Below, one piece after another: positions 54,372 through 62,126 of a DNA stretch of 64,000 nucleotides. The position numbers and the translations under genes were made by a program. Source of the DNA: Oscillospiraceae bacterium (GTDB taxonomy: Bacteria > Bacillota > Clostridia > Oscillospirales > Oscillospiraceae); NCBI GenBank assembly GCA_015067995.1, contig SVLJ01000004.1:1-64000 (forward strand). Reading direction: 5' to 3'. Below the pieces are notes generated by a model. The model ran no database searches. It was not told the origin of the DNA and worked only from the letters and a program-made list of their open reading frames with translations. Every line of letters begins with the position of its first letter. The stretch's first letter is position 1.

Positions 54372-54400
54372 AGTATATCAGCACGCACCCGCTTTGTCAA
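54372..54400 (-). promoter_or_regulatory. Promoter of infC-rpmI-rplT
   Basis: On the minus strand TTGACA (54395-54400), 17 bp, TATACT (54372-54377): 11 of 12 consensus bases. Confidence 0.85.
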
Positions 54401-54442
54401 CACCTTTTTGTATGTTTTTTCTGAATTTCTTTTCCGATTTCC

Positions 54443-54472
54443 GCATAGAACATTCTCTTTCTGCGCAGAATA
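54443..54472 (+). promoter_or_regulatory. Possible sigma-G promoter of the Asn/Gln-rich small protein
   Basis: GCATA (54443-54447), 18 bp, CAGAATA (54466-54472). The forespore sigma-G consensus is GHATR, 18 bp, CATAMTA, so the -35 fits, the spacing is exact and the -10 has one mismatch. The ribosome site begins about 15 bp after the -10. No sigma-A promoter pair was found for this gene. Confidence 0.45.
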
Positions 54473-54503
54473 CGCGTCGTACGCAGGAAAGGAGGTGTGC
54501 TTC

Positions 54504-54620
54504 ATGTCTCAGAACAAGCAGAACAACCAGAACCGTCAGGACCAGAACAATCAGAACAACAACCAGAACAAGAACCAGAACGAGAATCGCCAGAATCAGA
54601 ACAACCGCAACGAGCGCTGA
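54504..54620 (+). CDS. 38-residue Asn/Gln-rich small protein
   Basis: A very strong ribosome site, AAAGGAGGTG, lies 7 bp before ATG 54504, and a hairpin terminator follows the stop by 8 bp, so this is a real short gene. 17 of 38 residues are Asn and 10 are Gln; most others are Arg, Lys, Glu or Asp. There is no hydrophobic segment and no cysteine. Composition recalls gamma-type small acid-soluble spore proteins, which are also Asn/Gln-rich, but no family motif is seen. With the sigma-G-like promoter, a forespore role is plausible. A different function cannot be excluded. Confidence 0.8.
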   Translation: MSQNKQNNQNRQDQNNQNNNQNKNQNENRQNQNNRNER

Positions 54621-54628
54621 ACATGACC

Positions 54629-54668
54629 AGCAGGCGTCCGGGAGATCTTCTCTCAGACGCCTGCTTTT
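54629..54668 (+). terminator. Terminator of the Asn/Gln-rich gene
   Basis: Arms AGCAGGCGTC / GACGCCTGCT (54629-54638, 54656-54665) with an inner stem in the loop, followed by TTTT reading plus. On the minus strand there is no T-tract, so it is not an obvious terminator for the converging gene. Confidence 0.85.
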
Positions 54669-54671
54669 CAT

Positions 54672-56318
54672 TTAAGCACTCTCCGCTTCCACCGGAATCA
54701 GCCACAGGTTGCCGTCCACCGGTCCATGGATACCCTTCACTGTCAGGCTGTCACTGTACTGCCACACGGTTACCTGATAGTAAAAGCTCGGAAACAGCAT
54801 GGCTTCCGTATTGGTGGTATAGCGGTATTCCGGATACCAGATGGGATAATCCTGCAGCGTGCTGAGATCCATTTTTTTGTATCCTACATATTTGCTGCAG
54901 TAGATCATAGCCTCATATCCGGCCTCTTCTATGCGCTCGCAGAACGCCTTGGCGCAGGCGGTAGCCACCGCCGGATCAATGCCGTAGACCCGATAGCTGC
55001 TGTCAAGCATCTCCCAGTCAAAGGCCACCGGCCCACTGATGGGATGACCGTCCAGCAGTTCAATGACAAAATTCGCTTCCTCAATGGCCTCTTCCACGGT
55101 AATGGCCTGAGAGAAGATGTATACGCCGGTGTCGATACCGGCAGCCATGGCGCCGTCGATGTTCTCCGCATAGTTCGCATCCGCATAGAGAAGTCCCTGA
55201 GACGTTCCACGGCTTCCCACACGCACCATGGCAAATTCCACGCCGTCCGCAGCCACAGCTTCCCAATCAATGGGACTATGTACGGTATCTATAATTTCGC
55301 CCTTATCATTCAGGACATTTTCATAGCACTGATAGCGCGACACATCAATGCCAAACCGGGTTGTGAAGTTCGGATTGGTGCAAACCAGACGCCCATTTTC
55401 CCAGCGGAAGTCTCCCGGCCCAAGGGTACTGGGTCTGACATCCTGCTTCACCGGGATATTTTCGCCATTATAGATGATCTCTGTCTGTGTATGCTCGTAA
55501 ACCGGAGACTTTGGCTCTGCGGTTTCCACCACGGCATCGCCGAGGTTGCGGAGCTCGCCCATTAGAGTGACTTCCTCCAGCTTCACCGTTCCCGTGACCC
55601 CGGGGCCGATGATGAGATCACCGTAAATCACCGCTTTTTTCAGGTAGACGCCCTCCGGTGCGGTAACCAGCAGGTTTCCCACCGTATCGGAAAACTCCCG
55701 ATATTCCCGCACCACAGTGAACACGATCTTGTCCAGCAGGTTGACCACCTCCGCGCGGGTGATAGCATCCTCAGGGCGAAACCGGTTATCCTCTCCCACA
55801 TCGGTGATACAGCCGCGCTCGGTCAGCGCCGCCAGATATTTCTTGGCGTATCCAGCCACTTCTCCGGCATCCGTATAGAAGACTTCGCTGTCCGACTCGG
55901 GGATCTGCAGCGCACGGCAGATCATGGTAAGCGCCTGCTGTCGGGAAATGCTGTTGCCAATCTGTGCCATTCCATGGTTTCCCAGATAGACTCCTGCTGC
56001 ATTGAGCTTCAGAATGTCGCTTTCCCATCGGCTTCCCGCCGTGTCGGAAAAGGTGTCTGCCGGTGACTCCTTCCAATAACCCAGAAAACGGCACAGGATA
56101 CCGGCAAAGGCGCCGCGGGTAATGGTGTTGTCCGGTCGGAAGGTATCGTCACCGTACCCGTTCAGAACACCATATTCCACGCTCCATTTTTCTATGGTCT
56201 CCTCTGCCCAGTGACCGCTGGTATCCTTGTAGGCCGCCGCGGACAGACCACACGGCAAAATCAGCGCAGCAGCCAGCATTCCCGCCAGTGCCCGCTTGAC
56301 CTGTCGAATTTTCTCCAT
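54672..56318 (-). CDS. Secreted SLH-domain GH25 lysozyme-like hydrolase
   Basis: The 548-residue protein has a signal peptide (about 1-28, ending LSAAA), then three S-layer homology domains (about 30-210), starting YKDTSGHWAEETIEKW with the conserved TITRGAFAGILCRFLGY. SLH domains bind secondary cell-wall polymers. A beta-rich spacer follows, then a C-terminal GH25 muramidase domain: FGIDVSRYQ (Asp325) and AFDWEML (Asp434, Glu436) give the expected catalytic acids. It probably acts in peptidoglycan remodelling at the cell surface. A promoter and a terminator hairpin both lie upstream, so leader-controlled expression is possible. Confidence 0.93.
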   Translation of the reverse strand: MEKIRQVKRALAGMLAAALILPCGLSAAAYKDTSGHWAEETIEKWSVEYGVLNGYGDDTFRPDNTITRGAFAGILCRFLGYWKESPADTFSDTAGSRWESDILKLNAAGVYLGNHGMAQIGNSISRQQALTMICRALQIPESDSEVFYTDAGEVAGYAKKYLAALTERGCITDVGEDNRFRPEDAITRAEVVNLLDKIVFTVVREYREFSDTVGNLLVTAPEGVYLKKAVIYGDLIIGPGVTGTVKLEEVTLMGELRNLGDAVVETAEPKSPVYEHTQTEIIYNGENIPVKQDVRPSTLGPGDFRWENGRLVCTNPNFTTRFGIDVSRYQCYENVLNDKGEIIDTVHSPIDWEAVAADGVEFAMVRVGSRGTSQGLLYADANYAENIDGAMAAGIDTGVYIFSQAITVEEAIEEANFVIELLDGHPISGPVAFDWEMLDSSYRVYGIDPAVATACAKAFCERIEEAGYEAMIYCSKYVGYKKMDLSTLQDYPIWYPEYRYTTNTEAMLFPSFYYQVTVWQYSDSLTVKGIHGPVDGNLWLIPVEAESA

Positions 56319-56359
56319 TTCGTTCCCTTTCTGTCAAAATCCGTCGAAAGCTTTCCTAT

Positions 56360-56391
56360 AAAAACTCCGCAGGCCAGCCAGCCTGCGGAGT
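56360..56391 (-). terminator. Terminator after the PadR-linked membrane genes
   Basis: Arms ACTCCGCAGG / CCTGCGGAGT (56364-56391) followed on the minus strand by TTTTTATAGG. It lies 100 bp after the stop at 56491 and 42 bp before the SLH-GH25 start. A second small hairpin, TTACAG-CAAAAA-CTGTAA, sits at 56401-56418. Confidence 0.85.
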
Positions 56392-56422
56392 CTCGGTTCC
56401 TTACAGCAAAAACTGTAAATTG

Positions 56423-56451
56423 ATGATAGCAAATCTTTTCCATGGGGTCAA
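56423..56451 (-). promoter_or_regulatory. Possible promoter upstream of the terminator before SLH-GH25
   Basis: On the minus strand TTGACC (56446-56451), 17 bp, TATCAT (56423-56428). Transcripts from here would meet the hairpins at 56401-56418 and 56360-56391 before reaching the gene, an attenuator-like layout. The match may be chance. Confidence 0.45.
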
Positions 56452-56490
56452 CTGGAATCTTATGTAAACTATGCCGAAATTGGATAGATG

Positions 56491-57129
56491 TTACGCCGCT
56501 TTTTGCTTCTCAGTATTGGTCCATGTACCGATCAGCCCTCCGGCTTCGTCATACAGCCGCAGGGTGTAATCGTAATACCCCTCCGGATAGACGGTCCTTC
56601 GCAAGATATCAGAAAACAACTTTTCCTCTCCTTCGTATGTTTCGGTAATCGAAAAAGAAATGACCTTGTCGGTTTTCCATGTCCCCTCCGCGGTATATTC
56701 CCAGACCTTTTCCTGATATATTCCCCAGCCTACCCGCAGCTCCAGCACCGCAGATGCCGCCTCCGGCAGCCGACCGATCACCAGAAGCTCTCCCGGGGTG
56801 CCGCTGGAGGGAACGCAGGTTACGCCCTTATATCCGTACAAAATATCGCTGTCCCACCGGGTATAATACAGAAGATTCCAATAATAGCTGGTTCGCAGCA
56901 CCGTATCTCCGCTCAGAATGTACATTTTATTGCGCCCCTGCCAGTCACGTTCTTTCCAGACAATCTCTCCTTCCTGCATCAGATTGTCTCGGAGTATCTC
57001 GTCGGCTAACGCACGCTTCGTCAGGGCAGGAAAATCGCCCAGTGCATACAGCACGCCTGCCAGCACCAGCACGATCAGCCAATTGCGGACAGTCTTATAC
57101 CGGCGGCTCCGTTTGATGCGTTTCCTCAT
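56491..57129 (-). CDS. Uncharacterised membrane-anchored protein of PadR module
   Basis: The 212-residue protein (ATG 57129, GGAGG upstream, 4-bp overlap with the preceding gene) starts with a basic stretch MRKRIKRSRRYKTVRN, then one membrane helix (about 17-33), then about 175 residues expected outside the cell. I recognise no domain. The outer part is rich in Tyr, Trp and Gly in beta-type sequence (YYWNLLYYTRWDSDILYGYKG is written here as YYWNLLYYTRWDS then DILYGYKG). It is the last gene of the PadR-led operon. Function unknown. Confidence 0.8.
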   Translation of the reverse strand: MRKRIKRSRRYKTVRNWLIVLVLAGVLYALGDFPALTKRALADEILRDNLMQEGEIVWKERDWQGRNKMYILSGDTVLRTSYYWNLLYYTRWDSDILYGYKGVTCVPSSGTPGELLVIGRLPEAASAVLELRVGWGIYQEKVWEYTAEGTWKTDKVISFSITETYEGEEKLFSDILRRTVYPEGYYDYTLRLYDEAGGLIGTWTNTEKQKAA

Positions 57130-57965
57130 GATGCCGCCTCCTTTTCCAAACGCAGACCCCACGGCTGATCACCGTAAGGCCAGGAGATCTCTACCCAGTC
57201 CGCTTCTCCCTTGACAGTGATGCCAATGTAATATGTATTCCGGCCAAAGGACCGCCTGCTGTCATCAACAAAAAACCATGGAAACCCACTGCTGCCAAGC
57301 CCCACATTCTTTCGGGCACTGAGATTCACAGCTTCGCCATGATCGCCGGCGGTCACCAGCAGTTCATCCGCGTTTTCAAAGGCGCTTCCATGCCAAATCC
57401 GGTCCGGTGTAACGGTCATCATGATGGCCACATAAGTAAATTTATCAAAGCGATCCCACCATACCGCCTTTGGAATCTCCACCGTCCAGTTTCCTGCATC
57501 CACAGCCTCCGCGCTGCTGATGGCGATGCAGGTATAATCAAACTCAGGCCCATATGCAGCCTTTGCATCGAAATTCTCGTCCAGCTCCACCCAATATTCC
57601 TCATACGGTTCAGGCATCACGGTCTCCATTACCTTTTCCCGAAAGCGCACAAGAGAGCCCGACGACAGCGGCATGTCCACCAATACCAAAACGACCATCA
57701 GCGCCATAGCTACAACAGAGGCGATCCACAGCCGTCCCAGCCAAAGAGAATGCTCTTTATTCAGTGCCTTGCCCACTGCCACGGGATCACCCATGGCAGC
57801 CAGCGTTCGCTCCGCCGCCAGTTCCGGCGGATAATTTAATGCCTCCAGCGCAAGACAGCGATCTTCGATGTGCTGCTCCAGTTCTTCCCGGATCCTGTTA
57901 TGATCCACCCAGCAGCATACCTCTCCGATCACCTGATCGCACCAGTTTTCCAATCGCCTGTCCAT
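57126..57965 (-). CDS. Uncharacterised membrane protein with permease-prefix-like N-terminus
   Basis: The 279-residue protein begins with a helical domain, MDRRLENWCDQVIGEVC ... IREELEQHIEDR ... LAAMGDPVAVGKALNKEH (about 1-70). This resembles the HAAS/permease-prefix domain (DUF1700-like) that often accompanies PadR regulators and membrane proteins under their control. One membrane helix (about 76-97) follows, then about 180 residues probably outside. It follows padR by 9 bp and overlaps the next gene by 4 bp. The N-terminal domain may bind the PadR protein. Role unknown. Confidence 0.8.
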   Translation of the reverse strand: MDRRLENWCDQVIGEVCCWVDHNRIREELEQHIEDRCLALEALNYPPELAAERTLAAMGDPVAVGKALNKEHSLWLGRLWIASVVAMALMVVLVLVDMPLSSGSLVRFREKVMETVMPEPYEEYWVELDENFDAKAAYGPEFDYTCIAISSAEAVDAGNWTVEIPKAVWWDRFDKFTYVAIMMTVTPDRIWHGSAFENADELLVTAGDHGEAVNLSARKNVGLGSSGFPWFFVDDSRRSFGRNTYYIGITVKGEADWVEISWPYGDQPWGLRLEKEAAS

Positions 57966-57974
57966 GGTGACTCC

Positions 57975-58316
57975 TTACGCCTGCCCGGGATTCGCGCAGC
58001 TTTCCAGCACCGCGTTCACCGCCCGGGCGTAGATCTTCCACTCCGTCTCCTTCTCTTTCAGCAGCAATGCACCTTTCTTGGTCAGATGATAGTATTTCCG
58101 CATCCGTCCGGTAGGGGCAGCCTGCTGGTAAACCTCCACCGCCCCCTGCCGCTCCAGGCCGTGAAGAACAGGATACAGTGTCCCCTCCTTCATGCTGAAG
58201 GTCTTGTCACTGCGGCGCTCCAGCTCCATAATCATCTGATAACCGTACATATCCTCACTGCTCAGCAGAGACAGCACCAGCAAGCCGGTATGCTCCATGT
58301 TTTTTCGTTTTTCCAT
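57975..58316 (-). CDS. PadR-family transcriptional regulator
   Basis: The 113-residue regulator starts at ATG 58316 (GGAGGAAG upstream). The winged helix-turn-helix is clear: LLVLSLLSSEDMYGYQMIMEL, written as LLVLSLLSSEDMYGYQ then MIMEL, then the PadR hallmark MKEGTLYPVLHGLERQGAV and GRMRKYYHLTKKG. The short C-terminal helix makes it a small (PadR-s2 type) protein. It lies first in an operon with two membrane proteins and has a large palindrome over its own promoter, so it almost certainly represses itself. Confidence 0.94.
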   Translation of the reverse strand: MEKRKNMEHTGLLVLSLLSSEDMYGYQMIMELERRSDKTFSMKEGTLYPVLHGLERQGAVEVYQQAAPTGRMRKYYHLTKKGALLLKEKETEWKIYARAVNAVLESCANPGQA

Positions 58317-58362
58317 AGCACTTCCTCCGTATACCTCCGTCGTCTCTTGCCTCGAACCACTT

Positions 58363-58413
58363 TGCATCGAACTTCTATGTATATAGTATACATAGAAGTT
58401 CGATGCATGTCAA
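58363..58413 (-). promoter_or_regulatory. padR promoter inside a 45-bp palindromic operator
   Basis: On the minus strand TTGACA (58408-58413), 17 bp, TATACT (58385-58390). The whole spacer and the -10 lie in a perfect inverted repeat: arms of 21 bp at 58363-58383 and 58387-58407 around a 3-bp centre TAG. The centre holds ATGT-N9-ACAT, close to the ATGT-N8-ACAT reported for PadR sites. Binding here would block RNA polymerase directly. Confidence 0.85.
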
Positions 58414-58492
58414 CAGAATTTCAACAATCCTTTTTGCCCAATTTTGCCTGAGCGCGCAAACGTTTTCTCTCAAAAACCAACAAAACCACCAA

Positions 58493-58521
58493 TTGCAAAC
58501 ATTTTTCTTCTTTGCTATAAT
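58493..58521 (+). promoter_or_regulatory. Promoter of thyA-folA
   Basis: TTGCAA (58493-58498), 17 bp, extended TGC-TATAAT (58516-58521), 51 bp before thyA. Confidence 0.8.
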
Positions 58522-58571
58522 ATTTTCGGCGTGATATGCGCCATCAACACAATTACAAGGAGGACGCATTC

Positions 58572-59405
58572 ATGAGCCGCGCAGATGAGATTTTCATTCA
58601 GAATTGCCGTGACATCCTTACCAATGGCGTTTGGGACACCGATCAGGCCGTGCGTCCCAAATGGGAGGACGACGGTTCTCCCGCACATACCGTCAAGAAG
58701 TTCGGCATTGTCAACCGTTACAACCTGCAGGAGGAGTTCCCCATCCTTACCATCCGCCGCACCTACTGGAAGACCGCTCTGAAGGAGCTTCTCTGGATCT
58801 GGCAGAAGAAGTCCAACAACATTCACGATCTGGATGCCAAGGTGTGGGATCAGTGGGCGGATGAGACCGGCTCCATCGGCAAAGCCTATGGTTATCAGCT
58901 GGGTGTCAAGCATCACTATCCCGAAGGAGACATGGATCAGGTGGATCGCGTGATTTACGACCTGAAGCACAATCCTGCCTCCCGCCGGATCATGACCAAC
59001 ATCTATAACTTTGCCGATCTCAGCGAGATGCACCTCTATCCCTGCGCATACTCCATGACCTTCAATGTCAGCGGCAATACCCTCAATGCCATCCTCAATC
59101 AGCGCTCTCAGGATATGCTGGCCGCCAACAACTGGAACGTGGTGCAGTACTCCATTCTGGTGCATATGATGGCACAGGTGGCCGGCCTTGTCCCCGGCGA
59201 GCTGGTACACGTGATCGCTGACGCACATATTTATGACCGCCACGTCCCCGTCGTGGAGGAGATGCTGAAGAGTCCCCAGAGCCCCGCGCCCAAGTTTATT
59301 ATGGACCCCGATGTGAAGGATTTCTATGCGTTTAATCTGGACCACTTCCGTGTGGAGGACTACACCCCCGCGCCCTTTAACGCAAAGATCCCCATCGCAG
59401 TCTGA
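58572..59405 (+). CDS. thyA: Thymidylate synthase ThyA
   Basis: ThyA methylates dUMP to dTMP with methylene-tetrahydrofolate, leaving dihydrofolate. The 277-residue protein starts at ATG 58572 (GGAGG upstream). Catalytic Cys158 lies in MHLYPCAYSMTF, with Ala where most ThyA have His after the cysteine. The phosphate-binding arginines are in SRRIM and QRSQDM; VHVIADAHIYDRH near the C-terminus is conserved. folA follows by 15 bp, so the dihydrofolate is recycled by the next enzyme. Confidence 0.96.
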   Translation: MSRADEIFIQNCRDILTNGVWDTDQAVRPKWEDDGSPAHTVKKFGIVNRYNLQEEFPILTIRRTYWKTALKELLWIWQKKSNNIHDLDAKVWDQWADETGSIGKAYGYQLGVKHHYPEGDMDQVDRVIYDLKHNPASRRIMTNIYNFADLSEMHLYPCAYSMTFNVSGNTLNAILNQRSQDMLAANNWNVVQYSILVHMMAQVAGLVPGELVHVIADAHIYDRHVPVVEEMLKSPQSPAPKFIMDPDVKDFYAFNLDHFRVEDYTPAPFNAKIPIAV

Positions 59406-59420
59406 GGAGGAAACCGAACC

Positions 59421-59915
59421 ATGAATGCCATTGTCGCAGTAGACCGTAAATGGGCTATTGGCCGTGATAACCAACTGTTGTTCACCTTCCCCGGTGATAT
59501 GAAGCGTTTCCGCGCCATTACCACCGGCGGTACCGTCCTTATGGGCCGCAAAACACTGGAGAGCTTCCCCGGCGGCCGCCCCTTGCCCAATCGCCGTAAT
59601 ATCGTTCTGACTTCCCACAACATCGAGATCGAAGGCGCCGAAGTGGTTCACACCACAGAAGAAATGCTCAAGGCTGTGGAGAACGAAAATACCGATAACG
59701 TATATGTCATCGGCGGCGGCAGCCTGTATACTGCCCTCCTCCCCCGCTGCAAGCGCGTCTATCTCACCAAGGTGGACGCCATCGGCGAAGGCGCTGACAC
59801 CTGGTTCCCAAATCTGGATAAGCTGCCCGGCTGGGAAGTGGAAAACGTTGGCGAAACACTCACCGAAAAGGACTGTACCTACCAGTTCATCGACTATATC
59901 AATACCCGCATCTGA
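59421..59915 (+). CDS. folA: Dihydrofolate reductase
   Basis: DHFR regenerates tetrahydrofolate with NADPH, the partner step to ThyA. The 164-residue protein has MNAIVAVDRKWAIGRDNQLL with the Met20-like loop, FRAITTGGTVLMGRKTLESF, and VIGGGSLYTALL, the cofactor-binding stretch. The active-site acid is Asp in FPGDMKRFRA. Standard chromosomal type. Confidence 0.96.
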   Translation: MNAIVAVDRKWAIGRDNQLLFTFPGDMKRFRAITTGGTVLMGRKTLESFPGGRPLPNRRNIVLTSHNIEIEGAEVVHTTEEMLKAVENENTDNVYVIGGGSLYTALLPRCKRVYLTKVDAIGEGADTWFPNLDKLPGWEVENVGETLTEKDCTYQFIDYINTRI

Positions 59916-59916
59916 G

Positions 59917-59955
59917 AACAGTGCCCACCGGAAAGCATTTCCGGTGGGCACTGTT
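59917..59955 (+). terminator. Hairpin after folA
   Basis: Arms AACAGTGCCCACCGGAAA / TTTCCGGTGGGCACTGTT over a 3-nt loop, starting 1 bp after the stop. No T-tract follows, so termination may be incomplete. Confidence 0.65.
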
Positions 59956-59997
59956 GCCCGTATTTCCGCATCACACCCATGTCTTTCCATAAAAAAC

Positions 59998-60026
59998 TTT
60001 TCAAATCTCCCTTTCCGTCTTATAAT
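59998..60026 (+). promoter_or_regulatory. Promoter of recG
   Basis: TTTTCA (59998-60003), 17 bp, TATAAT (60021-60026), 31 bp before the recG start. Confidence 0.65.
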
Positions 60027-60056
60027 GAAACAAATACTCTGCAAGGAGGCGAAACC

Positions 60057-62105
60057 ATGAGCGAGCTTTCCCGCGATGTCCGCTATATCAAGGGCATCGG
60101 TGAGCAGCGTGCCAAAGCGCTGGCAAAACTGGACATCCATACCCTGCGGGATCTTCTTACATGGTTTCCCAGGAAATATGATGACCGCCGGGTGGCAAAG
60201 CGCATCGCCGACCTGCAGCCGGGCGAGACTGCCTGTGTGGAAGCTTTGGTGGCTGCACCACCTACCCTGTCCCACATTCGCCGCGGTTTGGATCTTGTGA
60301 AGCTTCGGGCTGTGGATGAATCCGGCATTCTGGACGTTACATTTTTTAACCAATCCTGGCTGAAAAACAATCTTCAGCCGGGGGAAACCTACATCTTTTA
60401 CGGTACGGCTGAGGGCAATCTCCTGCGGCGGCAGATGGCCAATCCCGTTGTAGAGCCTGCCGGACGCCGTGAATTCACAGGACGCATTGTTCCGGTATAT
60501 CCACTCACCGCCGGTATCTCACAGCTGATCCTCTCACGTTCCATGCGTCAGGGGCTGGATGCCTGCCGGGATATCCTACCGGACATTCTCCCAGACGATC
60601 TTCGCATGCGGCATTCCCTGTGCCGCATCGGTTACGCGTATGAGAACATCCACTTCCCAGACTCACCGGAGGCTCTGGATATTGCCCGACGCCGACTGGC
60701 CTTCGAGGAACTGTTTTTATTTACCATCGGCTTGAAGCGGCTGCGCAGTCGCCGGGAAACAGTGTATGTCACGCCCTACAGTCATGTGGATATGACTCCC
60801 TTCTATGCCGCGCTCCCCTTCACACTTACCGGTGCCCAGCGCCGCAGCATTGACGAAGCCATTGCCAACATGAGCTCCGGTCGACCTATGAACCGTCTCT
60901 GTCAGGGTGACGTGGGCTCCGGCAAAACCATGGTGGCTGCCGCCTGTGTCTATTTCACGGTGCGCAATGGCCGACAGGCCGCGCTGATGGCACCTACAGA
61001 AATTCTGGCACAGCAGCATTACGCCGGTCTTGCTCCCCTGCTGGAAAATATGGGGATCCGCTGTGCCCTGCTCACTGGATCCACCACTGCCAAAACCAAA
61101 CGCTCCATCTGTGCTCAGCTGCTCTCCGGCGAGATTGATTTTGCCATCGGCACCCATGCTCTGATCTCCGAAGGGGTGGAATACGCGAATCTGGGTCTTG
61201 TGGTCACCGACGAACAGCATCGTTTCGGTGTCGCCCAGCGCTCTGCGCTCAGTGCCAAGGGACATACCCCCCATATGCTGGTCATGTCCGCCACCCCCAT
61301 CCCCCGGACACTGGCACTGATCCTGTACGGTGACCTGGATGTTTCCGTCATCGATGAGCTGCCTCCCGGTCGACAGCCGGTAGACACCTTTGCTGTATCC
61401 GGCAGCTATCGCCCCCGGCTGTATAATTTTATCCGAAAGTTGGCGGCAGAAGGCCGCCAGGCCTATATCGTCTGCTCCCTGGTGACAGAGAACGAAGATG
61501 CTCCTGACGAACGCAAAGCTGTTACAGAATACACAAAAGCGCTGCAGACAGGGGCTCTTTCCGATCTGCGTGTCGCCTGCGTCCACGGCAAGATGAAAGC
61601 AAAGGAAAAAGAAGCCGTGATGACCGCATTTGCCGCCCATGAAATCGACGTTCTGGTATCCACCACAGTTATCGAAGTGGGTGTAGACGTGCCCAACGCT
61701 GCCGTGATGGTCATTGAAAACGCAGAACACTTCGGTCTCAGTCAGCTGCACCAGCTGCGGGGGCGTGTAGGCCGCGGGAAGCACAAGTCCTACTGCGTGC
61801 TGGTATCTGACAACAAAAACGAAGATACCCGTGCGCGGCTGAAGATCATGACCCAGACGGGAGATGGCTTCCGCATCGCAGAAGAGGATCTTCGCCTGCG
61901 AGGTCCCGGCGACTTCTTCGGCGTCCGGCAACATGGTCTGCCCGGTCTGAGAATCGCCGATCTGGGCTGCGACACCCGGCTGCTGCAGGAGGCGCAGACC
62001 GCCGCTGAGGAGCTGCTGGCTGCCGATCCGGATTTGGACGGCTGTCCCGCTGTTCGGGAGCGCGTTGCTGCGTTGTTCACCCAGAATGCCAACACTCTGA
62101 ACTGA
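60057..62105 (+). CDS. recG: ATP-dependent DNA helicase RecG
   Basis: RecG remodels stalled forks and branched recombination intermediates. The 682-residue protein starts at ATG 60057 (AAGGAGG upstream). An N-terminal wedge/OB domain holds GIGEQRAKALAKL and the OB fold (about 55-150). The helicase part has Walker A GDVGSGKTM (about 283-291), the box VTDEQHRFG, ATPIPRTLAL, and the C-terminal HQLRGRVGRGKHKSYC. Length is normal. mnmM follows by 21 bp. Confidence 0.96.
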   Translation: MSELSRDVRYIKGIGEQRAKALAKLDIHTLRDLLTWFPRKYDDRRVAKRIADLQPGETACVEALVAAPPTLSHIRRGLDLVKLRAVDESGILDVTFFNQSWLKNNLQPGETYIFYGTAEGNLLRRQMANPVVEPAGRREFTGRIVPVYPLTAGISQLILSRSMRQGLDACRDILPDILPDDLRMRHSLCRIGYAYENIHFPDSPEALDIARRRLAFEELFLFTIGLKRLRSRRETVYVTPYSHVDMTPFYAALPFTLTGAQRRSIDEAIANMSSGRPMNRLCQGDVGSGKTMVAAACVYFTVRNGRQAALMAPTEILAQQHYAGLAPLLENMGIRCALLTGSTTAKTKRSICAQLLSGEIDFAIGTHALISEGVEYANLGLVVTDEQHRFGVAQRSALSAKGHTPHMLVMSATPIPRTLALILYGDLDVSVIDELPPGRQPVDTFAVSGSYRPRLYNFIRKLAAEGRQAYIVCSLVTENEDAPDERKAVTEYTKALQTGALSDLRVACVHGKMKAKEKEAVMTAFAAHEIDVLVSTTVIEVGVDVPNAAVMVIENAEHFGLSQLHQLRGRVGRGKHKSYCVLVSDNKNEDTRARLKIMTQTGDGFRIAEEDLRLRGPGDFFGVRQHGLPGLRIADLGCDTRLLQEAQTAAEELLAADPDLDGCPAVRERVAALFTQNANTLN

Positions 62106-62126
62106 AACCTGTATCAGGAGGTTCTC

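Noticed and set aside
54504-54620. Treating the repetitive AAC/CAG-rich stretch as a CRISPR or simple DNA repeat
   Set aside because: There is no regular spacer pattern; it is explained by an Asn/Gln-rich reading frame with strong translation signals.
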